Below, piece after piece: positions 1 through 8,921 of a DNA stretch of 64,000 nucleotides (within the stretch, counting starts at the first letter, position 1; every line of letters begins with the position of its first letter). The translations under genes and the position numbers were made by a program. Source of the stretch: Tetrapyrgos nigripes (taxonomy: Eukaryota > Basidiomycota > Agaricomycetes > Agaricales > Campanellaceae). Location: positions 167,924-231,923 of the forward strand of contig JAACJM010000131.1 of NCBI GenBank assembly GCA_013368315.1, given 5' to 3'. A model generated the notes under the pieces. It saw only the letters and a list, made by a program, of their open reading frames with translations. It was not told the origin of the DNA and ran no database searches.

Positions 1-1
1 G

Positions 2-190
2 AGTGGTATGGTAACACCGTCGGTCGCAGTGTCTGCTTTGTCCTTGTCCATAAGGGGAGTAGGGGCATCGAGTAGCCATGTGAACCATCATCGAGGACAG
101 AGTGCCGCCAGTGTCAATCCTCAGGATTTGATGTTGAGAAGCGACAATCATAAGAGGAAGCGGGCGAGTTGGGATGGGGCTCATATGTGA
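2..190 (+). CDS. C-terminal end of an unidentified protein (runs off the left edge)
   Basis: An open frame enters from the left edge and stops with TGA at 188-190. The visible 62 or so residues are Ser/Ala-rich, then Asn/Gln/Asp, and end in a basic patch (HKRKRAS) followed by WDGAHM. There is a Met at position 8, but because the frame is open to the edge this is more likely the last exon of a longer gene than a gene start. The basic patch could be a nuclear localisation signal, which is only inference. I do not recognise the family. Confidence 0.35.
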   Translation, partial: SGMVTPSVAVSALSLSIRGVGASSSHVNHHRGQSAASVNPQDLMLRSDNHKRKRASWDGAHM

Positions 191-812
191 ATGAATACAT
201 GCATGTTAGGCGTGGACGTGGGTTTGGGGTGTTGTGGAAGGGGTTACACGGTTGGGGTTGGTCATAGGCTAGGATTGCCGAGCGGTTGGTTACGGTTCCT
301 CGGTTTTGTCTCCGATTTTTCTTCTCTTTTTCTTCTCTTTTCTTCTAGCTACCGTTCTCTCACACCTTTTCGTTCTTTTTTTGTTACTTTGTACATACGG
401 CTTGTGGATTCGGATTACTTTTGCACTCATCACATACTTTTTCCTCGTTTTCCATCATCATCAGCATGGCCGCTCTCTCGATTACTCCTAGCTCTCTCTG
501 TCGTCATTAGTCTCGCATCGTTTTGTTTACCCTTCTTCTGCGCATCATTTCGCCATCTCTTCTTGAAAGCCTCAGCATTCTCCCTTTTTTTTTTATCTCG
601 ACCTAACTTTTTTTTTTGTTCGTGTATCGGACTCCCTTGCAGTGCGCGCTGAGCCGCTTCGAATTCGTTCTTGTATCATCATGATTGTGTCCAATGCATA
701 TAGCTATTCTTCGGCCAAATGACGATGCGAGAGCTGCAAAATCTAACAAGTAGAGTAGCCTGGAAGTCGACTGAGAAAATAGGGAAATAGGTTAGGATGA
801 GCGCTAGTCGAA
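191..812. other. pyrimidine-rich non-coding stretch
   Basis: About 620 bases with long C/T runs (about 310-380 and 540-620). An open frame crosses it on the plus strand, but its translation is low-complexity Phe/Ser/Leu made by the CT-runs, so I do not accept it as a gene. It probably holds the 3' end of the left gene and the promoter of the next one. Confidence 0.4.
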
Positions 813-2158
813 ATGTTCGCTGTGCGTGCCAGCATATGCATCAGACACACTCTCGCTGCAGTAACACCCAGAACAATAGCTTCTTGCCCTAGTCGAGGCT
901 CTGCAATTACTATCGTGCCCCGAACCTCCTCTTCCTATGTACTCAGCGGGACTTTCATTGCCTCACCGGCCAATCATATGGGGCAAAATCGCATCGTCCG
1001 TATAAAAATGATCACTGAAAGCATGTCAAAGGAAGCTCTGTTGAAGTTTCCAGAGCAGTTTGGCCCTGTGGAGTACGTACTTGAAACTGAGTGAAAGTGC
1101 GTGTTCTGTTCAGGTTCTGTTGCCCTGCGATGTCGTTCTGGGTTTAATTTATGCTCTCTTACCCGGGCCCGACATTTGGATGGAGCCTTTGCAGTCGTCT
1201 TCTTTGCTTCTGCTGCATGCTCAGAAAGAGTGCTTTCCGGTGAGGAGAAGGGGGGTTGGTCAAGGGAAAACAGCCTGCAGTGCGTTTACTAGAGTAAGAC
1301 GTCGTACATAGGAACCGTACCCTGGGAACATATATCCTTCTTTGTTCTTCGTTCCGCAAATTCTCCGTGCACACCTACAGGCTTGGTATCTATCTATCTA
1401 CTGTACTTCTGCGACCAACAAACACCTTGCCAGGCGAGATCCAAAAGACTGCGTATATCTTCAACAAAAGAAGGAGGACTCGTACTTGCCACTGTAAGTA
1501 TGCAGTGGCCCACATCAGTGTCTTGCCTCATTAATATCAGGGCAGGATGGATCCACTATTCGTCAGGCACATACCACACGGAGTAAAGGAAGAGGAGCTT
1601 CATCGGGCGTTGAACGTTAAGTTCTCTTGGAGAAATAAAACCGTGGGGGTTGGTGGGTTACTATGACTTATTTCATCCTCCGGCAACTGACTGTTCTTGT
1701 CTCATCTCAGAGTGTTTAGGCCTACAGCAGTAGCAGGCTCTGCTCAGGTCGCATTCTCCGGAAAAGCTGCAGCCCTGCAAACGTTTAAATCTTAGGATTC
1801 GCTATCCCCACGGTACACGAAACGACTTGAAAGACTCGATACAACCGTGACGTCGCGGGATTGAAGTGAAGAGAATCATGTTCGGTGTGTGAAATGTACT
1901 CAACTACCCTCTCGGCATCTTCATTTCCCATTTCGATATTCTGTTTCCGTTTAAAAAGCATTGGCTGACTGACTGACCGATTGACTGATTGTACAACAGC
2001 TGCAATTGGTTGGCAAAGGGTCAAGGAACCGGAAAGCGAGAGACCCAAGATGCTATTCTTGAATTCGGAAATGTACTAGAAGCGACTGCGACACTTCTCG
2101 TTCTCCAAGAAGATGGGTCCTTTGCGGCGCGGTATGCGTACGGATTGCCAGGGTAACT
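813..2158 (+). CDS. probable spliced RNA-binding protein with two RRM domains
   Basis: Seen: the first exon from ATG 813 has a basic N-terminus with no acidic residue for about 60 aa (like a mitochondrial targeting sequence), then a segment ending FPEQFGPVEYV, typical of the first helix and second strand of an RRM. A further exon near 1155-1240 reads DGAFAVVFFASAACSERVL, an RNP1-like strand plus second helix. From 1541 (after cag) comes PLFVRHIPHGVKEEELHRAL, the start of a second RRM, and 2040-2140 gives EFGNVLEATATLLV then SFAARYAY, its second and third strands. Pieces are separated by short stretches with stops, so a gene with several introns is the simplest reading. The splice sites are not all resolved, and the 3' end beyond about 2158 is not defined. 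It could also be a decayed copy. No gene symbol can be given. Confidence 0.42.
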
Positions 2159-2639
2159 GAGTCATAGTAATGGCGGGATACACGTTGTTAGAGCGACTTG
2201 TGAGTTTGTGAAAGACTGGCAGCTACTCTGAACCGTATACTGATTTGCGTACTTGGCTCCATTGTTCAATTTTCAATCTTAGTCTTCTAGCAAGTACAGT
2301 TACTGTATGGTCTACCAGCTGTAGTGCTATTACGATCTGGATGCCAGATTGGTGATCTACGATTCTTGTCCTCTTGGCCCTTAACGCGATACACTGTGCC
2401 GTGCCTTGTGCTGCACCTATGACTCGAGCTATTCAGGCTTCGTTTCGAGTAAATAAAACTACGTGAGCATCGCTTTAACTAGTATGCCTGCAGTCTGGTT
2501 CTTATGTGTATAGCCAATGATAGAGCAAAAAAGCGAGACTCGCTGAGCGTAATGTAGACTCAATGCTCATTTCAGAGTGACAGTACGTGAAATGGCTCTC
2601 GCTCCATGCTAATGGCTCTAAAATTTATGGCATTAGACG

Positions 2640-3290
2640 ACGGGAAGGGGACTCAGTGTTTTGAGGTCTCTGATTCCACGGTCGGGCTACTTGATCATGT
2701 CTTTGTCGGGGATGACAGAACACCTGTAGGTTTGACGCATCAGTCGGGAAGAGTGCGCTGAAGATTTTCCGCCTTGCTGTAAACCTGTAGGGGTTTCTTC
2801 ATCTCCGGGTTGCTTGAGAATACAAGTCTTTGTTGCCGATGACAGAGCAAGTCTATGGCTGAAGCGTCAGTGGGAGGAGTGGTATTGGTTATTCTAGCGT
2901 CTTGCGGCAAGATTACTGGAATGTTTCCACCGTCGGGCTACTTGATGATACCAGTCTTTATTGAGGATAACAGAGCAATTCGAATGGAGAACAAAATATT
3001 ATCAAGACTAATTTGGACTTCTCCTTGACTGTCCTTGCCTCATCTCACAACCTCTATCTACGTCTATAGCCAGTCAACCTTACGGCGTTGCTAGGATTTT
3101 CTACCTCGGGCTTTGTCATGACACTGACAGAGCAACAACTCCTCGTTTCCCATGCGCTGCCAGACCTGAGACAAGTCCGGCGGAGTTTGAAATGTTGGGG
3201 CCTTTCAAAGTTGTTGCCTGCTGCAACAGGGGTTTTTACAACACCGGGCTGCTTGGTAATACGACTTTGCGATGACACAATCTAGGACAA
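2640..3290. repeat. degenerate tandem repeat, intergenic
   Basis: Imperfect copies of a unit containing 'CGGGCTACTTGATNATxxxxTCTTTxTxGxxGATGACAGA' type sequence occur at about 2682, 2806, 2932 and 3243, with a weaker one at 3105; spacing is roughly 125-150 bases. No convincing gene is present in 2160-3370. The repeat sits directly upstream of the hydrolase promoter. Confidence 0.4.
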
Positions 3291-3371
3291 GATATTATTT
3301 ATTCAGCACTCAGCACTAATTGGACCAGGCGCGAATCGTGCCATACCATAGAACCTCAGAAGCTATCGCAG

Positions 3372-3378
3372 TATAAAA
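3372..3378 (+). promoter_or_regulatory. TATA box of the hydrolase gene
   Basis: GTATAAAAGG lies 53 bases before the ATG at 3425, the right place for a core promoter with a short leader. Confidence 0.6.
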
Positions 3379-3424
3379 GGTGGGTCTCGAAACAAAATTA
3401 CAACAAGACGCCGATCTCTCAAGT

Positions 3425-4751
3425 ATGGTTTTCCAGGTCTTATCTTCTCTACTGCTTGCCTTGACTGTGGGTGCCACCTCCTCGGCATTACTTCCTCGAA
3501 TCGACGCATCTGCGCCGTTCAACTCCTCCTTGTTCAAGGACCTTAATGTCACCAGAGGTCTGAACTACCATTATTATGCAGTCCCTGCCGATACCGGAAA
3601 GCCCACCCTTCTCTTTCTTCATGGTTACCCTTCCACTTCGTATGATTGGCGTCACCAGGTTGCCTTTTTCCAGGATAAAGGGTACGGTCTCGTAGTACCA
3701 GATATGCTGGGTTACGGAGGCACTGCCAAGCCCTTGGATCCTCAGCTCTACGTTTCCAGTCTGGTTACAAAGGATATCGTCGATATTTTGGACGCTGAAG
3801 GCATTGACAAGGCAGTCGTGATATCCCATGATTGGTAAAGTTTTCTCGAGGCATTATTTAGGCTCATAGCCTGACTATCGCGTCGACAGGGGTTCAAAGA
3901 CTGGCAGTCGTCTTGCGAATTATTTCCCGGAGCGGTTCCACTCCTACGCATTTCTGGCTGTGGGGTACTTACCTGCTACTTACTTTGCAACTCCCTACGA
4001 TGTAAATCTCAATCTGGTGAGCAGTTATACATCTCTATTGTCCCCTAGTTCTCATGTTGCATCAATGTCGTGTTTAGACCAAAGCAGTCCTTGGCTATGA
4101 GAACTATGGATACTGGGATTTCTTCGCCTCCGACGGCGCCGATCAAATCATCTTGGACCACCTGGATTCCCTCTTTGACATACAATACCCGAACGACACC
4201 GTTAAGACGATAACGGACTGGTCTCCATTAGGAGCGTTGGAGGCGTTTCTCAAAAACGATACCAGACTTCCGCCAGTAAACTACGTTACACCTGAGGTAA
4301 GCCCAGAAAATTTCAATGTATTGGGATCCGCTGACTAGAACGGATTGCAATCTCTGTAGGAACGAGCTATTCAAATGGAAGTTCTCCGCCAAGGCGGGTT
4401 TGCCGCTCCTCTCAACTGGTACAAAGTTGCGCGTGGTACTTTCGAAATGCAGGACGACAAGGGTACGAAATTTTCCTTCAATACTCAGTTCGAGCGAAAT
4501 TGACGTCTTATTTGGTTGCAGGTATTCCCCAAGAAAATGAACTCCTTCAGAGCCCGGTCTTCTTTGCTACTGCCTTGCGAGACTACATTACACTTAGCGC
4601 TCCAGTCTCCCTGGCCGCAGTTCTTGCTTTCAGTAACAGCACCCTGACTATCCGCGAATATGACGCGGGACATTGGGTTCAGATGGAGTTCAAAGACGAG
4701 GTCAACAATGATTTACTCCAGTGGATTGAGAGCTTGGGCTTGGGTGCCTGA
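3425..4751 (+). CDS. secreted-type epoxide hydrolase-like alpha/beta hydrolase, five exons
   Basis: Exons read as 3425-3834, 3890-4016, 4078-4296, 4360-4462 and 4522-4751; all four introns are GT-AG, 55-63 bp, and the joined frame is open for 362 aa. Residues 1-20 form a hydrophobic signal peptide. HGYP at about 66-69 is the oxyanion-hole motif of soluble epoxide hydrolases; HDWG at 135-138 carries the nucleophile Asp136 (the following Trp codon is split by intron 1); AGHW near the end supplies the catalytic His337. Known of the family: the Asp attacks an epoxide to form an ester that water then hydrolyses to a diol. The length fits. A TATA box and an AATAAA flank it. The gene looks intact. 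It could instead be a haloalkane dehalogenase-like hydrolase; the HGYP motif favours epoxide hydrolase. The natural substrate is unknown. Confidence 0.85.
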
Positions 4752-4797
4752 CGGTTACTCTAAGAGTACCTCCAATATACGTACAATCAGAGTATAG

Positions 4798-4803
4798 AAT
4801 AAA
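4798..4803 (+). terminator. polyadenylation signal AATAAA
   Basis: AATAAA begins 47 bases after the stop codon of the hydrolase gene. Confidence 0.5.
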
Positions 4804-4917
4804 ATCGCAACAGTAGTAATCTTGCAGAATCCACTAATAACAAGAGACGTGTCTGTCAATACCTTGGTAACTCTCGATTTGGCCTTCACGCAACCTTCAC
4901 GTTTTGCAGGGCAACCT

Positions 4918-5048
4918 GAGCTAGGGCTCCTAGCGGATCGGATGACGTTCGGATACGGATCCATCCGCTCGGATGAGTCACTCCAGAACCTCAATCCGCA
5001 TCGGCGGATGGTATCCGTCGGATTGTCGGATCATCCGCGGATGACTGG
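4918..5048. repeat. CGGAT/ATCCG-rich block, possible MITE remnant
   Basis: The block contains about a dozen GGAT or ATCC words in alternating orientation (for example CGGATCGGATG, GGATCCATCCG, ATCCGCGGATG), so it can fold on itself. It begins with CTAGGGCT, resembling the TAGGGCT start of the hAT-type element at 60615, but I see no matching right end or 8-bp duplication. 5050-5590 shows nothing I can name. Confidence 0.4.
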
Positions 5049-5590
5049 GTAGTATACTTAAACGTCGTGTCTCAACTACGTCTATTCATTGTTTTATAAC
5101 AACTCCAAGTACGGTACATTAAAATTATTGTGGTCACGCATCAGTTTTGTAAGTACTGTAAGTACAACAATGAGAGCATGAAAGTGCTCCAGGCCAGTAA
5201 ATTTTCATTTTCTCATGCGTTGCCTGAAAGAGAGCAGTTTCGACTAGTCGAGAGCCCAACGAGAGCCATCTACGGCGTGCAGAGCGTCAAAGAAATATTT
5301 TCACGCAATGGACAGCTGTATAGTAGCTCGGAAAAGGCCGAGGAATCACCCAAAATGGCAAATATAGGCACTTCATACTCCTCAGCATAAAACTGGATAT
5401 GCTCACTGACCTCAAGTGTCCAGCCGACTCAACGAGACGGCAGGGAGAGCCATAATCCTGTACCTATTCGGAATCTATTGGGGTCTACTGAAAGAGTCGT
5501 AGTCACATACTGGGCGGAGCTCTCAGCTCAACTTTCTCGCAAGGAGCATATCAGTTGGACTGCGAAAGCATCGGATAAAAGTAAACCTAT

Positions 5591-6149
5591 TCAAGCTGGA
5601 GGCGGCTCAGGTGAGGGATATCCGAAATGGATGATGCTCTCATCTTCCACAAAAACATCGGTGTCCTCTGCAAAAAAAGACACAGTGTCTTGCTAGAGTT
5701 TCAGTAAGTGATATAGAACAAAATGATTGCCAACTTACCCCACCATTCCTCGCCACATACAGGTTCATTATCTGCTTCGGCCTGAGCAAGCATAGATCGA
5801 TAATGAAGCTCTGTTCTGTAAATCTGTGTGAGGGATACTGAAGCAAGTTAGTTTTAACGAAAACCTTCAAAAGCTGAGCACTTACCATGGTATCCACAGC
5901 TTTTTTGCTTACTACAGACCAGGATATAGCTGTTGTCAAGTTTAACGGCCGTTGGAGCTATTGCATGCTCGCAAAAGATACCGTACTCTTCTAGGTTGTG
6001 ACTTGAGACATATCTTGGATGAATAAGCCGGTCATACTCATCCATTGGACTAGAGCCGTGAATAAGTAAAACATTAGAGAATAAAAATGGATTACTCACT
6101 AATCTTTCTCAGTGTGTTCTCCGTTGAGAAACGACGGAATAATGCCCAT
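5591..6149 (-). CDS. small spliced gene, hypothetical Cys/His-containing protein
   Basis: Minus strand, four exons: 6149-6100, 6049-5886, 5837-5739 and 5688-5591. Introns are 46-50 bp with GTGAGT or GTAAGT donors; the joined frame runs 136 aa. A central segment reads GIFCEHAIAP..., then ILVCSKQKSCGYH, so C-x-H and C-x6-C-x2-H are placed like a small zinc knuckle (GRF-like arrangement is possible but unproven). The C-terminus is acidic and ends in a Pro run. The last acceptor is uncertain: CAAG at 5689 gives the acidic tail, while the stronger-looking CTAG at 5693 gives a shorter Cys-rich tail. It converges with the hydrolase gene upstream. I do not recognise the family. Confidence 0.5.
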
Positions 6150-6942
6150 GGTGGATGTAAGAAAAAGGTGAGCTGGACAAGGGAATGTTAAGAGTTGCTT
6201 CTGTATGACGTCCTGTCAATCCTTGAGAAGCATCGTCGAAGTTGTAGCCCAGCTCCGACTCGATTCCTATGCCCCAGGAAAGAAACGATCGTCAGTACCG
6301 GAGAGAAGGCATCCGAATTGTGGGGAACTGCATGGGAGCTAGGGACAGCTGTCAAATTTAGATACAGAAAGAATCAAGAAAGAAGCATGGACATACATAG
6401 TGACTATCGTCGCAGCGTTCAGGTCCTCGTCTATTTTCCTCTCCATCCTTGACCGCATCTTCATATCGCAGACCATAGCAGAGAAACCTTGACTCAGTCA
6501 AGGTTGTGGCGACGACCTAGTCGTGCCAAAGGAGACGCGTCCGGGCTGGGAGTGACGTGACGTGGTGGATGAAGCAGGAGAAGATGAGAAGGGAAGAGAA
6601 GAAGCGAACCGGGACTGGAAACTCTGGAACCTATTTAGGAATGCCGGCGGTAATTCTTTATCATTACTATAACAGGGTTATCTATATCAATACTATATAT
6701 AGAAATCTATAGAAATAATCTTAGTCAGTTAGGTGAAGCCTTATATATCAAAGATTTGTAATCAAAAAACCAGCGGCTATGCTCTCGATACGAAAAAACT
6801 AGAGTACTGCGGGAGCCGTGCCCCGTGGGGATAGGGACGGTGATTTGCAGGAGTCAATTTGGCGGGATGGGGGACAGTGATATATGATCTTGTAGCAGGA
6901 AATTTGGGTGGGTGTCATTCGGATGTAGCGAGGTGGGCAGTA
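6150..6942. other. intergenic, no gene seen
   Basis: Mostly unremarkable sequence. 6655-6730 is AT-rich with a TATATATAG run. It presumably includes the promoter of the minus-strand gene starting at 6149. Confidence 0.4.
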
Positions 6943-7114
6943 CAGTCGGATATCTCATAATGCATAGGGTTCGTTCCAGAAAATCCTTATGCATTTTGAC
7001 ATTTATGCATTATGAGATATGATTTGGGGGGGAAAGGCCATTTTGTTCTGCCAAAACCTTATGCATTATGACATTTATGCAGTATGAGATAATGCATTAT
7101 GAGATATCCGACTG
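6943..7114. mobile_element. 172-bp TA-flanked MITE
   Basis: The ends CAGTCGGATATCTCATAAT and its exact reverse complement form perfect terminal inverted repeats of about 23 bp. A TA lies on each side (6941-6942 and 7115-7116), the target duplication of Tc1/mariner/pogo elements. Inside are further copies of TTATGCATTATGAGATAT in both orientations. No coding capacity. Confidence 0.85.
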
Positions 7115-7303
7115 TATAAGGAAGTTGGGGAGTCAATAGGAGTTAGAGGGCAAAGGGACAAGCGTTGCGGTAAGGTAGAACTGGTAACGAATACCATGAG
7201 GCTCTACGTCGGAAAAATACAATGGAAACACCTACGAAGCGCTGACTGAAGACCACCTGAACGTGCCATTCATACCTACGCCTATATGTGAGCCTTTCCC
7301 CCC

Positions 7304-7672
7304 TGTAAAGGATTAGGTCACAATATTCGGTACGTGTGAATACCGTCGCAGGCCCTATATATGGAGTAAGGGACGTGACCCTTACATTACCTCCCCTTCG
7401 AGGCAATCTCCTTTCTGGGTTCCTCAGGCCCAGATCGGTGTCCTTATATAGAAGACCCCGAATCGTTTCAGGTTTCCCACGCCTGTCCCGATCCTCAGCC
7501 ACTGGTTCCGTGAAGGGCGAAATCCCGAGGCCCTATGAGAAGGGGAGTTCCTCGAGGATCGAACCAGTGACCGTTTGTACCGAATATTCTGTAAAGGATT
7601 AGGTCACAATATTCGGTACGTGTGAATACCGTCGCAGGCCCTATATATGGAGTAAGGGACGTGACCCTTACA
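7304..7672. mobile_element. 369-bp TRIM-like miniature LTR retrotransposon
   Basis: Two 83-bp direct repeats (7304-7386 and 7590-7672) appear identical base for base. Each begins TGTAA and ends TTACA. The whole is bounded by CCCCC on both sides (7299-7303 and 7673-7677), a 5-bp target duplication. The 203-bp interior has no ORF. On the minus strand it holds TGGTTCGATCC about 20 bases inside one repeat, which resembles a primer binding site or a tRNA B box. Features match terminal-repeat retrotransposons in miniature, which rely on enzymes of other elements. The C-rich target makes the duplication slightly less certain. Confidence 0.78.
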
Positions 7673-7946
7673 CCCCCGAGCTACATGTCGATGAGTTGCC
7701 GCAACCTAGAATCCTAACTCGCCCGTCAATATCTCGTCCTTGGAGTGGGTAGCGTCAAGCGGAGGCGTCTCGAGTGTGGTTGGGAGAGGAGATATTGCTG
7801 ATGGGCATGTGGTTGGAAGAGGGAATGTTGAGGAAGGAGAACTCGGCCAAGGGGTTGCTTGACAGTCGCGAGAGAGCTGCTGTAGACAGAGGACAACCGG
7901 TTTCTAGGGTGTAGAATTCGCCTCAGACAGAAAAGGCTCGTGATTA

Positions 7947-8704
7947 TAGTAGAACCCCTCTTAATGCATAGCCCCTTAATGCATAAACCCTTCTAATGCA
8001 TAGAATTTTGGCATTCCCAGGTTGGTTTGGCAGGGTTAATGCATAACTCTCTCTTAGTGCGTAATGCATAGCATTTCGAGGTACCCAAACTGCATACCTT
8101 CTGGATACTTTCCATATATGTACACTATTTAGTCGGTCCGTCTGAATAAAAATTTACTTTTCTTCATATTTTCACACTTCGGTACACTAAAAAAAAACAC
8201 TAAAAAGATGCTAAAAAATCTTTTAAACCCTGGACCAGTCCGAGAGCGAGACTATGAAGATGGAACAGAAGAGTTGGAAAAGGTATTTATGAAGCTGTGA
8301 TGGAAGCTCGAGGAGCATTGGAGGATCTTGAGACCAATGGTGGTGACGATGACGACTCCTTTGGAGCCAGCACCCACTCTCCGTGAGGCACTCCAGGCTG
8401 TTGCATCCATTCAACGGTACATTCAGACTAAGGAGGATCCATTCTCAAGGAAGTTGGATGCACTGCTGGCCTCTTTTGGACGTCAGACTCGTTTTGATGA
8501 GACGAAGTCCATGGAACAGCCCTTAATCACTATTGCATTTGCTAAAAAAATAGTAGAAAACATGTATGTATTGTTGATCTACTAACACGACATTTCAGTG
8601 ACCCCTGGGTCCGATTTTCACGGACTCCCTCTTAATGCATACTCTCTCTTAATGCATAGTTTTTGGCCTCGACCGAGGGGTATGCACTAAGAGGGGTTTT
8701 ACTG
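7947..8704 (+). mobile_element. 758-bp pogo/Fot1-like deletion derivative
   Basis: The right end, read inward, is CAGTAAAACCCCTCTTAGTG; the left end TAGTAGAACCCCTCTTAATG matches it with few changes, giving about 30-bp terminal inverted repeats. TA flanks both sides (7945-7946, 8705-8706). Subterminal repeats of CTCTTAATGCATA occur at both ends (7963-8070 and 8630-8660). The interior retains only the C-terminal end of a transposase. Pogo/Fot1 family elements insert at TA and share such ends. Confidence 0.82.
8352..8546 (+). pseudogene. C-terminal remnant of a pogo/Tigger-type DDE transposase
   Basis: The plus-strand frame gives LREALQAVASIQRYIQTKED, then a segment ending SMEQPLITIAF. This resembles the C-terminal tail that follows the DDE domain in Tigger/Fot1-type transposases, as far as I recall. 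The catalytic domain and N-terminal CENP-B-type DNA-binding region are missing, so the copy is non-autonomous. Confidence 0.6.
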
Positions 8705-8921
8705 TACTCGTTTTCATTGTAGATGTGTGGCGTGACAGGCTACACAACGTCTACACCTGACATGTTCGTACAGGACCACCGCTACGCCGTGTATCCATCG
8801 GGTCAGGTACATGGCACGGAAACGAACTGGAACCGAGGTCTTTAAATTTTGACGTGAGTTCCATTGGAGTTCCGTGCTGCTTCCTTTCTTCCTTCCCTTC
8901 CCCCCAACATCGAGTCCAGCG

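Noticed and set aside
191..652. 153-aa open frame
   Set aside because: It is a low-complexity translation of a CT-rich stretch with no domain.
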